Shown here piece by piece: positions 34,328 through 42,543 of a stretch of DNA of 64,000 nt; position 1 is the stretch's first letter; every line of letters starts with the position of its first letter. The position numbers and the translations under genes are program-made. The notes below the pieces were generated by a model, which was not told the origin of the DNA, searched no databases, and saw only the letters and a program-made list of their open reading frames with translations. Source of the DNA: Nonomuraea angiospora (GTDB taxonomy: Bacteria; Actinomycetota; Actinomycetes; Streptosporangiales; Streptosporangiaceae); assembly GCF_014873145.1 (NCBI RefSeq), contig NZ_JADBEK010000001.1:7006001-7070000 (forward strand), read 5' to 3'.

Positions 34328-34364
34328 ACGTGCCTGACAGCCGCAGATAACTTGTCAGGCACGT
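34328..34364. terminator. Perfect 12-bp hairpin in the gap before the integrase remnant
   Basis: ACGTGCCTGACA (34328-34339) and TGTCAGGCACGT (34353-34364) with a 13-nt loop and no T-run. The gap 34018-34351 otherwise shows no supported gene. It could be a terminator or a scar of an earlier insertion. Confidence 0.4.
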
Positions 34365-34612
34365 TCCTCGTAGAGCAGCTGGTTCATGCACCGCCACTGT
34401 CGCCGAATCTTGAGCTTCCTCATGCGCTCAGAACCGCGCACGCCAGAGTGGGACGGCTGGTAGGCCAGGCGCAGTCGGCTCGTGACATGCCGATCGAGGA
34501 GCACATCTCACGGTTGGCCGGACACACGAACACGGTGGTCACTGAGACCCTCTATCGCAAGCAGATCCGCCCCGTCATGGATGAGATCTTCCCGCTGGCT
34601 CCGGAGCCGTAA
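34352..34612 (+). pseudogene. C-terminal remnant of a tyrosine-recombinase integrase
   Basis: The open stretch ends with EEHISRLAGHTNTVVTETLY and RKQIRPVMDEIF. This matches the GH-x-T-x-TE-x-Y active-site end of actinobacterial phage or AICE integrases, where Tyr is the DNA nucleophile. Sequence before about position 34470 no longer fits the family and the rest of the gene is absent. It stops 20 nt from a terminator and 56 nt from the left attachment repeat, the place an integrase 3' end normally takes. It is probably left from an earlier element that used the same tRNA site. Confidence 0.65.
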
Positions 34613-34632
34613 TAACGGCGGACGACACGCAG

Positions 34633-34663
34633 ACGCCCCGGGCGACAATCGCTCCCGGGGCGT
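34633..34663. terminator. Hairpin beside the left attachment repeat
   Basis: ACGCCCCGGG (34633-34642) pairs with CCCGGGGCGT (34654-34663), followed by TTTC. The loop contains CGACAATC, also found in the terminator next to the right repeat at 49697-49722. Confidence 0.75.
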
Positions 34664-34667
34664 TTCA

Positions 34668-34730
34668 TGCAGGTCAATGGAGGTGGTCAGGGGCGGGGTC
34701 GAACCGCCGACCTTCCGCTTTTCAGGCGGA
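34668..34730. repeat. attL: 63-bp direct repeat, copy of the tRNA-Phe 3' part
   Basis: Identical over 63 bp to 49728-49790. It contains the tRNA-Phe 3' end up to the 5' side of the anticodon stem (read on the minus strand), but sequence beyond 34730 does not continue as tRNA. This is the expected left junction after integration into tRNA-Phe. Confidence 0.95.
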
Positions 34731-34829
34731 GCAATCGCCCTGCTCGGGACATCGATCCCGTGGTCAGACGTGTGTAGATAGTGCCGCGGACGCGTCGGTG
34801 TGCGGGGACGTTGCTGTCAGCGCTGCTTT

Positions 34830-34940
34830 CACCAGCCACGAGCTGAGTGGCAAGGACTGGCGAAGGAGGGCCTGGCCAGCGATCCCCCAGTCTGTAGGAA
34901 AGGAACCCAAGTCCGCGATCGCCACGGCCTGTACTGTGTG
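34830..34940. repeat. Diverged repeat module, copy A
   Basis: Shares CAGCCACG, GTGGCAAGG, CGAAGGAGGGCC, AGC-GATC-CCC and GATCG-CACGGCCT in the same order with 38881-39000. It lies upstream of the Mrr/nSTAND3 gene. The whole gap 34731-35334 holds no supported gene. Confidence 0.5.
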
Positions 34941-35334
34941 CTGTTGCACAAGAGAGCCTTCGTATTCGCCGGACCTTGGTCTGGGGTCACCCCTTGACCA
35001 TCAGGAAGGGTGCCCCCTACGCCATCGCCAAACCCTCCCGAGCTCCGGCGCCGCAGTCGAGCTCGCGCGGGGAGACAGCGTGCCACCAACTTCTGCTGCT
35101 CACTCAGGATCTGGGGATACGTCAACCGCTGGCGCTTGTCGAACTGACTGGTCAGCCACAAGCCTATGCTGACCGCTCCCGCTGGGGCAGGTTGCCGCTA
35201 CAATCGCGGATCCCGAAGCAAATCGACTCTTCCAGCGCAGGCGAGGGATAAGCTCTTCCTCCAGTCGCTATACAAGCTATGTCTTTCACCAAGCCACTCA
35301 ATGGCGGCAAAGCAACAAGAGATGAGGATTCGGC

Positions 35335-37563
35335 ATGGACCTCATGGACTTCCACAAGCTGACAGACTTCGACTTCGAGTGTCTCTGCAAAGATCTTTTC
35401 GAGGCAGAACTCAACGTCAGGCTGGAAATCTTTACAGCCGGAGGTGATGGTGGTATCGACCTGAGGTATATGAACCGATACGGCGAGAAAATAATTATTC
35501 AATGCAAGCATTGGATGAGGAGCGGCAGAGCGAAGCTTGTTCAGCACATGCTTGACAACGAACTTCCTAAGGTGAAGAAAATCAAGCCCACGCGATACAT
35601 CATTGCATCCACAGTTGAAATGACCAAGGATGCGAAAGATAAATTGTACACAGCTTTCGATCCATTCATAGTATCAGCAAGCGACGTTTTCGGCATCAAC
35701 GAGCTATTGGCCTTGATGGCAAGCCATCCGGAAGTTATAAGGAAGCATATACGGCTCTGGCTCAACGATGTCAACATGCTGGAGGCCGCAATTTCCAGAA
35801 ACATCTTGTGGCGTTCTATGCATTTTGCTGATGATATACAGCAAACGTTGAGGACGTATGTGCCAACCACTAGCTATAGACACGCACTGAAATTGCTCGA
35901 TGCAAACCATGTATGCATCATTACGGGCGGTCCGGGAGTCGGAAAGACGACTCTGGCGCAAGTACTCAGCGCCTACTACGCCTATACAGGCTATGAGCTC
36001 GTTGCAATTTCGGAGAACATTGAAGACGCCTACCGAATGTGGAATGCCAATGCAAAGCAAGTGTTTGTCTATGACGATTTCCTGGGCCAGAGCACTCTTG
36101 AGGATAAGTTGTACAAGAACGAAGATGCTCGACTAATTGCGTTGTTGAGACGTATCGGCAGAGAACCGAACAAGAGGCTTATCTGCACAACCCGCAGCTA
36201 TATTCTGGCTCAAGGAAAGAATCGCTACGAGCGTCTTGATCGCGAAAATTTCGATCCAATTACCTGCGTTGTAGATCTAGATTCCTATGATCGAGAGACG
36301 AAAGCCAGGATTCTCTACAATCACACATTCTGGTCGACATGGCCGGCTGCAGAGAAAGCACGCCTAGCTCAGCCTGACGGCTACCGTAAGATCATCGATC
36401 ATCCCAATTTCAATCCGAGGATTATATCTGATGTGTTGGGCACATCTTACGATTCTAGTTGGGGTGATATTACAGCACAACTAGAGGCCCGCCTAAATGA
36501 TCCCACACATGTGTGGAGGCACATATTTGAAAACCAGCTTACAGAGAAGGAACGGATACTTCTCGCTACTCTATTTTCTCTAGGCGGGGAGGCGCTTCTT
36601 CCAGATATAAAGGAAGCGCTCCTATGTCATACTGACTGGGATAGTTCCCAGATGAGACGCAGTCTCCAGATACTCGATGGCACTTTCATAAAAGTATATC
36701 GTGAGCAGTCGCGCCAGTATGTGGAGTTCAGCAATCCCTCTGTGAACGACTTCGTCATCCGAAAAATGAACGACGATAACAGCCTGCTAAAACGCGTCTT
36801 GCGTACTGCACGTTCGTTCGACCAAGTTTCCAATATCTGGCTGTATCATCCTGATGCTGACGCTTGTGACCAGCCCGAAGTTGAGATCGACCTCCACCCT
36901 CTGTCTCGTGAGATCGAAGAAGCCGCGCTAGTAACTCTGGAAGCGGCGAAAGCCTCGACACACAGATTGGTCGGGTATCTGGCTATCGCGCTCGACATGT
37001 CTGACAAACTGTGCCTTCCTCGTCTTGGTGAGCGCGTTGCAGCCCACATTAGCAAGCAGGGCAGCATCTATGGCGGACGATATGAGGATATTGCAGCACT
37101 TATTAGAGCGACAGCAAGCTCTCCGAATCCACAAATTCGGAAACTTCACAAATCTGTCCTCGCAGAAGGGCTTACAGCTCTGTTCAATCGCGACCGTAGC
37201 GAGAAAGGGCTTTTCACAGCCGCTACCTGGGCGCACAGACTTGCCGAATTTGTAGATAAGGCGGTATTGCGCGATATTGACGCCCAGGCGGTAGAACGGG
37301 CCGACTACCTTATGGAGCTCTACGAATACGGCTCACCCGACGACGTGCTTGATGATGACGAGCTCGTCGCCGCATTCGAGTTTATGAGAATTTTCTCGGA
37401 TTACTATGTCCGTTGGCCCGGGGCTAGCGAAGCCATGGAAGGCTACGGCATCGATAACGTTAGCGATGAAGACAGCGAAGAAGACGAAGATATTGACCCC
37501 GAATGGTCAGACGGCCTCATTTATACCATCATGAGTTTTTTGAATCAGGAGGCGAACCCATAA
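35335..37563 (+). CDS. Mrr-like nuclease fused to nSTAND3 NTPase (defence candidate)
   Basis: A 742-residue protein. Residues 1-65 are a PD-(D/E)xK Mrr-type nuclease: GGDGGIDLR (Asp42) and IIQCKHW (Gln56-x-Lys58). A P-loop STAND NTPase follows: Walker A GGPGVGKTTLA (Lys204) and the nSTAND3 Walker B VFVYDDFLGQ (Asp247, Asp248), then CTTRSYIL as sensor. The C-terminal 350 residues are helical and end in an acidic tail. Similar nuclease-STAND fusions are switched on by phage proteins and cut DNA. Base composition is markedly poorer in GC than the host, showing recent transfer. It has its own 600-bp leader. Domains are firm; the defence role is inferred. Confidence 0.88.
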   Translation: MDLMDFHKLTDFDFECLCKDLFEAELNVRLEIFTAGGDGGIDLRYMNRYGEKIIIQCKHWMRSGRAKLVQHMLDNELPKVKKIKPTRYIIASTVEMTKDAKDKLYTAFDPFIVSASDVFGINELLALMASHPEVIRKHIRLWLNDVNMLEAAISRNILWRSMHFADDIQQTLRTYVPTTSYRHALKLLDANHVCIITGGPGVGKTTLAQVLSAYYAYTGYELVAISENIEDAYRMWNANAKQVFVYDDFLGQSTLEDKLYKNEDARLIALLRRIGREPNKRLICTTRSYILAQGKNRYERLDRENFDPITCVVDLDSYDRETKARILYNHTFWSTWPAAEKARLAQPDGYRKIIDHPNFNPRIISDVLGTSYDSSWGDITAQLEARLNDPTHVWRHIFENQLTEKERILLATLFSLGGEALLPDIKEALLCHTDWDSSQMRRSLQILDGTFIKVYREQSRQYVEFSNPSVNDFVIRKMNDDNSLLKRVLRTARSFDQVSNIWLYHPDADACDQPEVEIDLHPLSREIEEAALVTLEAAKASTHRLVGYLAIALDMSDKLCLPRLGERVAAHISKQGSIYGGRYEDIAALIRATASSPNPQIRKLHKSVLAEGLTALFNRDRSEKGLFTAATWAHRLAEFVDKAVLRDIDAQAVERADYLMELYEYGSPDDVLDDDELVAAFEFMRIFSDYYVRWPGASEAMEGYGIDNVSDEDSEEDEDIDPEWSDGLIYTIMSFLNQEANP

Positions 37564-37724
37564 CCTTCTGTTCCGTAGAGCAGGGCATCACCCTGACGAA
37601 CGTGCCTCTGGCCTGGCCATGTGGTTCATGGTGGCTGACGTCAGACGGCACGTTGCACTACTTCTGTGCTGTACTGCAGTGGCGAAACCCCACATGTCCG
37701 ACAGGCGAGGCAGCTGTAAGCTGA

Positions 37725-38564
37725 CTACTGCTCAAGGGCTTGCTGCGTCTCGACAGAAGGAAATCTTGATACTCGCTCTAGCCCTTCAGAGTTCATGGAA
37801 GAGTTCGCGCTTCTAAAGGCAGAGAGCGCAGCGACAGGATCCTTCTGAAGCGTGGTGCTGGTGTGATAGCTCTTTACTTGCGCGGCGGTTAGCTCCATCG
37901 CAAACGGGACGCCGTCGACCTTGGCGACGTACAGGTTGCCGACCAGGACAGAACCAGTGGACTCATCTTTCATGGCCTGCAACAGAGTGGCAACGGCCTC
38001 AGCAAGGGTCTTAGTGACGGCAGCTTGTGTTTCGGTATAGACCTTGTTTCGTGCGGCGGCGAGTGCGTAGTCTCCAGCCTCCTCTAGTTGTTCCTGTGTG
38101 ACCGTACGCTTGAATGCTAGGGTGAAAGCCTGCCAGAGACTGCCGTGAACTACGTCAGTTTCGTCGACGATCTCACAACCCAGTTCCTGAATGGCAATCT
38201 TAACCCGATTGAGCGACATCTCCGCGCTGGCCGAGGGCAGGTAGACGATGGCGAGAGCCTCAAAGCTATCTGGGCGCTGGAGGTCTGCTGTGCGTAGCCG
38301 ACCATATACCCGCCACAGCAGGGCTTGTAGCTGCCGCTCAATGATGGACCATCCCGTCACCGACCCGGGAGGCCTGAGATAGGCCCGGTCCGCAAGAAGC
38401 TTCTGTTGAAGTCGTATGAGGGTCGCGCTGTCGCCACCCGATCCGATCATGAAACTAGTCCCGCTCTCGGGAGGAGGTGTCAACCAGTGAACCGCCTCTT
38501 CCTCAACGACGTGGTCGCGGTCGTTGTCGATCGGTTCGAGAGCGTCAGAGGATCCCTGCGTCAC
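37725..38564 (-). CDS. Hypothetical AICE cargo protein, 279 aa
   Basis: A soluble protein with an acidic N-terminus (ALEPIDNDRDHVVEEEAVHWL), then a mixed alpha/beta middle (FEALAIVYLPSASAEMSLNRVKIAIQELG) and a helical C-terminal half (AVTKTLAEAVATLLQAMKDE). It lacks signal or membrane segments and I recognise no family. It converges on the Mrr/nSTAND3 gene with about 160 bp between. Composition is intermediate between host and the AT-rich cargo. Function unknown. Confidence 0.6.
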   Translation of the reverse strand: MTQGSSDALEPIDNDRDHVVEEEAVHWLTPPPESGTSFMIGSGGDSATLIRLQQKLLADRAYLRPPGSVTGWSIIERQLQALLWRVYGRLRTADLQRPDSFEALAIVYLPSASAEMSLNRVKIAIQELGCEIVDETDVVHGSLWQAFTLAFKRTVTQEQLEEAGDYALAAARNKVYTETQAAVTKTLAEAVATLLQAMKDESTGSVLVGNLYVAKVDGVPFAMELTAAQVKSYHTSTTLQKDPVAALSAFRSANSSMNSEGLERVSRFPSVETQQALEQ

Positions 38565-38880
38565 GGGGACTCCAGTGGGAGTGCGGATAGGCCGAGCACC
38601 ACCCTAGAAGCCCAGACTGACAAAACGGGCTAAATCCTCACAAGAGCTATCTCTCCGATCGACGCGCAGTGTGCTTGTCCCGCCCGGGGGTATGTCGCCC
38701 TCGCCACTGAGCTCAGGGACGTCGTCAGCGACCGGGGCAAGGCAGCGCACCAGCACCTTCTACGGTGTTGTACGTCGATCCGAGCATGCCTGAGGCACGG
38801 AGACCTACGAATTGTCTACTGTGGGCCGCACTGCCCTGACCCGTTGCGACTACCTGGCAGGCCGGCGCCGCGGCAGCACA

Positions 38881-39000
38881 CTGTGATCAGCCACGCCGTC
38901 CGGTGGCAAGGCCCGACGAAGGAGGGCCGCGGCAGCCGATCGCCCTGACCCCGTGTGTTCAGCACCGAAGTGAGCGATCGTCACGGCCTAAGCTAAGCAA
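38881..39000. repeat. Diverged repeat module, copy B
   Basis: The counterpart of 34830-34940, ending just before the DUF6414 gene. No gene is supported in 38565-39037 apart from this module. Confidence 0.5.
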
Positions 39001-39037
39001 GATGCACTCCTACGAACATAGGAATACCCTGTCTGGC

Positions 39038-39835
39038 ATGCTCAAGCGTTTCCTTTACCTGGACGAGCCCAAGCTCGCCGACTATGTAAGCGCCCTCGAA
39101 GGAGGGTTGCGTAGCTCTCGCGAGCTGAAAAGCACGCGTGGAGGAAAGAAGGATGCCGGCATTGACGTCAAGGCAGCGAAGGGTGGCATTGAACGGTCGG
39201 AACAAAATGAGGAAACACTCTCACTCACAGATACGCCACATGCACGTTTCGAACGCCTACTAGAACTCGCAACCGCTGCTCCCGAGGCAAGCGGGTGGAT
39301 CGAAGTACTGGATACAAGCCACGGCCTTCAGGACGCTGGGTTCGGAGCGATGATAAGCGTTGAGTGCGACGCCTACATTCCAGAGATCATTAAGGCTTTG
39401 GCTCCGCAAGGCGGCCTTGCGGATACCCTAGATCAAATAGAGACCTTCCTGCCGTACGCCGCAACGTTCAATCTCGATGTCTCCGGACTTCCTTCAAGGG
39501 AAGAAATAGAAGCCATCAAGGGGGCATCTCAGCTATTCGGTGGAAAACTCGTCGTTGTTGGTGAGCTTGACGATGCAGATTGGCAGATCGCCGGACAACT
39601 AGACGCTACCAACATTCGTGATCCTGAGATTGAAGGGCGAGTTATTATCGTTGGGAAGATAACAAAGAAGTGGAGCGCCGGGCAGTGGAAGCCTCTTCTT
39701 GCTCTGCCGGGGACATCTCTTCTCCCACGCAACCAGCGTCGCGTTCTAGAGCGCAAGCCTCCAGAGGAGGGCCACGAGGACCAGTACCTGGAAGGTCCAG
39801 CAGTCATGATCGAGGTCCTCGCTATCTACCGATAG
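39038..39835 (+). CDS. DUF6414 family protein
   Basis: About 265 residues from ATG 39038 (MLKRFLYLDEPKLADYVSALEGG), the usual opening of DUF6414 proteins, which begin M-x-x-FLYLD; ATG 39002 is an alternative. The central region is beta-rich (FGGKLVVVGELDDADWQIAGQLDA, GRVIIVGKITKKWSAGQW) and the end reads GPAVMIEVLAIYR. Known members are uncharacterised and, from memory, turn up in mobile and defence-type loci. The gene is AT-richer than the AICE backbone, like the nSTAND3 gene, so both are acquired cargo. Confidence 0.75.
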   Translation: MLKRFLYLDEPKLADYVSALEGGLRSSRELKSTRGGKKDAGIDVKAAKGGIERSEQNEETLSLTDTPHARFERLLELATAAPEASGWIEVLDTSHGLQDAGFGAMISVECDAYIPEIIKALAPQGGLADTLDQIETFLPYAATFNLDVSGLPSREEIEAIKGASQLFGGKLVVVGELDDADWQIAGQLDATNIRDPEIEGRVIIVGKITKKWSAGQWKPLLALPGTSLLPRNQRRVLERKPPEEGHEDQYLEGPAVMIEVLAIYR

Positions 39836-39863
39836 TCTCTACCGGCTTTGATCTATATCGACT

Positions 39864-39949
39864 GGACGCAAGTTTGCGTCCGATTGTGCGCCGGGGTGGC
39901 CGGGCGGGACCGGCCCGGAGAGGCCGCACGCCCGCCCGGACCACCCCGG
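39864..39949. terminator. Compound hairpin after the DUF6414 gene
   Basis: GGACGCAA-GT-TTGCGTCC (39864-39881) is followed by a long stem. CCGGGGTGG (39891-39899) pairs with CCACCCCGG (39941-39949), and CCGGGCGGG (39900-39908) with CCCGCCCGG (39931-39939), with one bulged A. It lies between convergent genes and is unusually stable. Nothing else is seen in 39836-40111. Confidence 0.7.
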
Positions 39950-40111
39950 CCGCCCGCCGCTCATCGGGCGGCGGCTTGAAACCGTAGAGAAAGTTCTCAT
40001 CCGCGAACGCATGACCTCAAATGATCTTGATGTATCCAGGCGGAAGTCTCCGCGGTAGACGTCCGTTTCTGTCAATCCCGGCCGGAGGCATGGGTTCGCT
40101 CGCGCACGTGG

Positions 40112-40381
40112 CTACCGTGCGCGCCCTTCGAGTAGGGCGTGCCACGTGGCATACCCCTCTCGCGTGCTCATGCGGTGGGTCTCGAAGGCCTTTCTGGAGT
40201 TCGGCTTGGTACGCCTAAGGAACGCTTGGCCGCCGCTGGCGCACAGTTCGTAAATGACGCCATCGCAGTGGCAGGTCCAGAGGAGTGTCCTGCGCCGTGG
40301 CTCTTTGCGGGCAGTGAGCCATACGAGCCGTGTGCAGTTCGGTTGCGGCTCGGGCAGGTGGGGAGACAGGCAGTCGTTCAT
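40112..40381 (-). CDS. Small hypothetical protein coupled to the ATP-binding protein
   Basis: An 89-residue protein (MNDCLSPHLPEPQPNCTRLV start). The ATG at 40381 overlaps the TGA of the HATPase gene (ATGA), so it is translated with it. It contains LLWTCHCDGVIYELCASGGQAF and a C-terminal RKAFETHRMSTREGYATWHALL, with several cysteines but no clear zinc-finger spacing. Small partners like this commonly follow orphan anti-sigma-like kinases in actinomycetes. Function unknown. Confidence 0.72.
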   Translation of the reverse strand: MNDCLSPHLPEPQPNCTRLVWLTARKEPRRRTLLWTCHCDGVIYELCASGGQAFLRRTKPNSRKAFETHRMSTREGYATWHALLEGRAR

Positions 40382-40806
40382 GCGGCTTGGCCGGCGGGGG
40401 CGAGCGGGATTAGGGCCCAGACTGTGCGGCCGACTTCGTCTCCTTGGACACCCCAACGCGTGGTCAGGGTCTCCACTAGGTGGAGGCCGCGTCCGCTCAG
40501 GTCGTCGTTTTCGGCTTGGCGCAGATGTGGGGCGGTGGGGCCGCCTTCGTCGAGGACGGCGAGGATCAGGAGAGTGCTGCCCGCGTGGAGGGTGACGCCG
40601 AATCGGCCACCGGGAAGTCCACTTCGGGTGTGGCGGATGGCGTTGGTGGCCAGCTCGGACACGACCAGTTGGGCGATGTCGGTCTCGGGGCGGTCGCCCA
40701 GGTAGTCGGTGACGAACTGGCGTGCCTCGCGGATCTGGGGTCTGGTGCCGGGAAAGTTGCGACACCACCGGTGGATCTCTTTGGGGCTGTTCAGCGTTGG
40801 GGACAT
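40378..40806 (-). CDS. ATP-binding protein, anti-sigma-factor kinase-like (HATPase_c_2)
   Basis: 142 residues from ATG 40806, preceded by GAGGAAG. It is a stand-alone GHKL ATPase: DIAQLVVSELATNAIRHTRSG (N box), AVLDEGGPTAPHLR, and GRGLHLVETLTTRWGV (G2 box). This is the RsbW/SpoIIAB-like family that is very expanded in actinomycetes and frequent in AICEs. It would bind ATP and possibly phosphorylate or sequester a partner. It diverges from the monooxygenase-XRE operon across the AGTACT-rich region. Confidence 0.9.
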   Translation of the reverse strand: MSPTLNSPKEIHRWCRNFPGTRPQIREARQFVTDYLGDRPETDIAQLVVSELATNAIRHTRSGLPGGRFGVTLHAGSTLLILAVLDEGGPTAPHLRQAENDDLSGRGLHLVETLTTRWGVQGDEVGRTVWALIPLAPAGQAA

Positions 40807-40854
40807 CGCCGCTTCCTCGCGTTCGTGCAGGTCAAAGCACTGCCAACCGCTATC

Positions 40855-40910
40855 AGTACTTAAAGTACTAGTGCTATACTTCAAGTACAAGCGACTTGAT
40901 GTACTTGCGC
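40855..40910. promoter_or_regulatory. Cluster of AGTACTT/AAGTACT sites between divergent AICE units
   Basis: AGTACTTAAAGTACT (40855-40869) is a dyad with one central base; TACTTCAAGTA (40877-40887) is a second; and further ACTTGATGTACTTG and AAGTACT copies follow. They probably bind the XRE regulator encoded at 41286. Confidence 0.6.
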
Positions 40911-40980
40911 CGCACAATAAGTACTGGTCGAGTAAAGACAGCGAGATCCCAGACCGTGACGGCGAGCCAGGAGGGCGTAC

Positions 40981-41289
40981 ATGTTCGGACTAATGGTTCG
41001 ATTCACCTGCAAGGACGAGGACAGCGCTGCGGCGTTCGACACCCTCGTCGGTGAGACAATCGAGGCGATCCGCCAGCACGAGCCGGGAACAATCGTGTAC
41101 GCCTCACACCAGGTGGACGGCCAGCCGCTCCAGCGGATCTTCTACGAGCTGTACCGGGACCGAGACGCCTTCGACGCCCACGAGCAGACCGAGCACACCA
41201 GGCGCTTCCTGGCGGCTCGCGATGAGCTGCTGGCCTCGGTCGAGGTCGACTGGCTGAGACTGCAGAGCGGAAAGGGCACGACGTCGTGA
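40981..41289 (+). CDS. Antibiotic biosynthesis monooxygenase-fold protein
   Basis: 102 residues behind GGAGGG. A dimeric ferredoxin-like ABM domain: MVRFTCKDEDSAAAFDTLVGETIEAIRQHEPGTIVY, then FYELYRDRDAFDAHEQTEHTRRF. Members include quinol monooxygenases and heme-degrading enzymes; others have no known reaction. It is translationally coupled to the XRE regulator (GTGA overlap), a pair seen in other actinomycete AICEs. Its role in the element is not known. Confidence 0.88.
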   Translation: MFGLMVRFTCKDEDSAAAFDTLVGETIEAIRQHEPGTIVYASHQVDGQPLQRIFYELYRDRDAFDAHEQTEHTRRFLAARDELLASVEVDWLRLQSGKGTTS

Positions 41290-42488
41290 GCATGGAGTAT
41301 CAGCGGGCGCTCGGACGGCGTATCGCCCAGGAACGCAAGCGGCGTGGCCTGTCGCAGGCCGAGCTGGCCCGGTTGGTGGATCGATCGGTGGCGTGGATCT
41401 CGCAGGTAGAGCGGGGCGTGCGCAAGGTCGATCGCATGTCCGTGCTGGAGAAGGTCGCCGAGACGCTGGATGTGCCGCTGTCGGAGCTGGCCGCCGAGGC
41501 GCCTGTGGTCGCGGCTACCAATGAGGAGATGCCGGGGACGGCCGGGTTGCGGCTGGTGTTGTCCGGCGCCCATTCGCTGCAGGCCATGTTGCACGCCACG
41601 CCGGTGCCTGCCACAGATCAGCTCAAGCCGCGGGTGGATCACGCATGGGAGCTGGCGCATGAGAGCCGCTACGTCGAGCTGACGGAGCTGTTGCGCGGGC
41701 TCGTGCCGACCCTGGAGAGCGCGGTGCGGTCCGCACCCGCAGACCGGCAGGCCGAGCTGTTCGAGCTGCTGGCGGTGACGTATCAGGCGTGTTCGGCGTC
41801 ACTGGCCAAGCTGGGTGAACCGGAGGCGGCGTGGATCGCGGCGGATCGCGCCATCGGCGCGGCTGAGCGAGCGGGCAATCCGTTGATGATGGCGGCCGGG
41901 GCGTTCCGGCTGGGCTTCGTGTTCCTAGGAGCGCGTCACTTCGACCAGGTGGAGGAGACGGCGCGCACGGCCGCTGAGGCGCTGTGGTTCCTGACCGATC
42001 AAGGCAATCTGGAGGCGATGTCGCTGTGGGGTGGGCTCACCTTGCAGCGGGCAGTGGCGGCTTCGCGGCTGAATCAGGCCGACGTGGCGTACGGGCACCT
42101 GTCGCGGGCCCGTGAGATGGCGGCGCGGGTTGGCGAGGGGCGCAACGACTACAACACCGAGTTCGGGCCGGCCAACGTAGCGCTGCATGAGGTGGCCGTG
42201 GCGGTGGAGGTGGGCGACGCCGGGCATGCGCTGCGTGTCGGTGCCGCGGTGGATGCCTCGACGCTGTCGTTGGAGCGGCGGGCGCGGCTGGCGGTGGATC
42301 TCGCGCGGGCGCATGCGCAGCGTCGTCAGGTGGATGAGGCGATGGCTCAGTTGTTGGAGGCCGAGAGCATCACGCCTGAGCAGGTCCGTAACCATCGGGT
42401 CGTGCGGCAGCTCGTGTCCGACCTACTGTCGATGCAGGATCCGACGTCGTCTGAGCTGCGGGAACTGGCCGATCGAGTGGGGGCGTAG
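41286..42488 (+). CDS. XRE-family regulator with TPR-like C-terminus
   Basis: 400 residues. The N-terminal helix-turn-helix (ALGRRIAQERKRRGLSQAELARLVDRSVAWISQVERGVRKVDR) is followed by about 320 residues of helical TPR-like repeats (LGEPEAAWIAADRAIGAAERAGN, FDQVEETARTAAEALWFL). Such proteins resemble quorum- or peptide-sensing regulators and control AICE functions. AGTACT-type sites lie both upstream of its operon and just after its stop codon, consistent with autoregulation and control of the Rep/Tra operon. Confidence 0.92.
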   Translation: MSMEYQRALGRRIAQERKRRGLSQAELARLVDRSVAWISQVERGVRKVDRMSVLEKVAETLDVPLSELAAEAPVVAATNEEMPGTAGLRLVLSGAHSLQAMLHATPVPATDQLKPRVDHAWELAHESRYVELTELLRGLVPTLESAVRSAPADRQAELFELLAVTYQACSASLAKLGEPEAAWIAADRAIGAAERAGNPLMMAAGAFRLGFVFLGARHFDQVEETARTAAEALWFLTDQGNLEAMSLWGGLTLQRAVAASRLNQADVAYGHLSRAREMAARVGEGRNDYNTEFGPANVALHEVAVAVEVGDAGHALRVGAAVDASTLSLERRARLAVDLARAHAQRRQVDEAMAQLLEAESITPEQVRNHRVVRQLVSDLLSMQDPTSSELRELADRVGA

Positions 42489-42492
42489 AAAA

Positions 42493-42510
42493 AGTACGTG
42501 CACACGTACT
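42493..42510. promoter_or_regulatory. AGTACGTG-CA-CACGTACT operator before the AICE core operon
   Basis: A perfect 8+8 dyad starting 5 bp after the regulator stop, followed by CTAAGTACTAG. It shares the AGTAC half-site with the cluster at 40855-40910. It probably controls the transfer and replication operon starting at 42812. Confidence 0.6.
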
Positions 42511-42543
42511 CTAAGTACTAGCGATTACTCTCAGTATCAGGTA

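Noticed and set aside
37503..37724. A 73-residue plus-strand ORF overlapping the end of the nSTAND3 gene
   Set aside because: It starts inside the larger gene without a ribosome binding site and has no recognisable domain.
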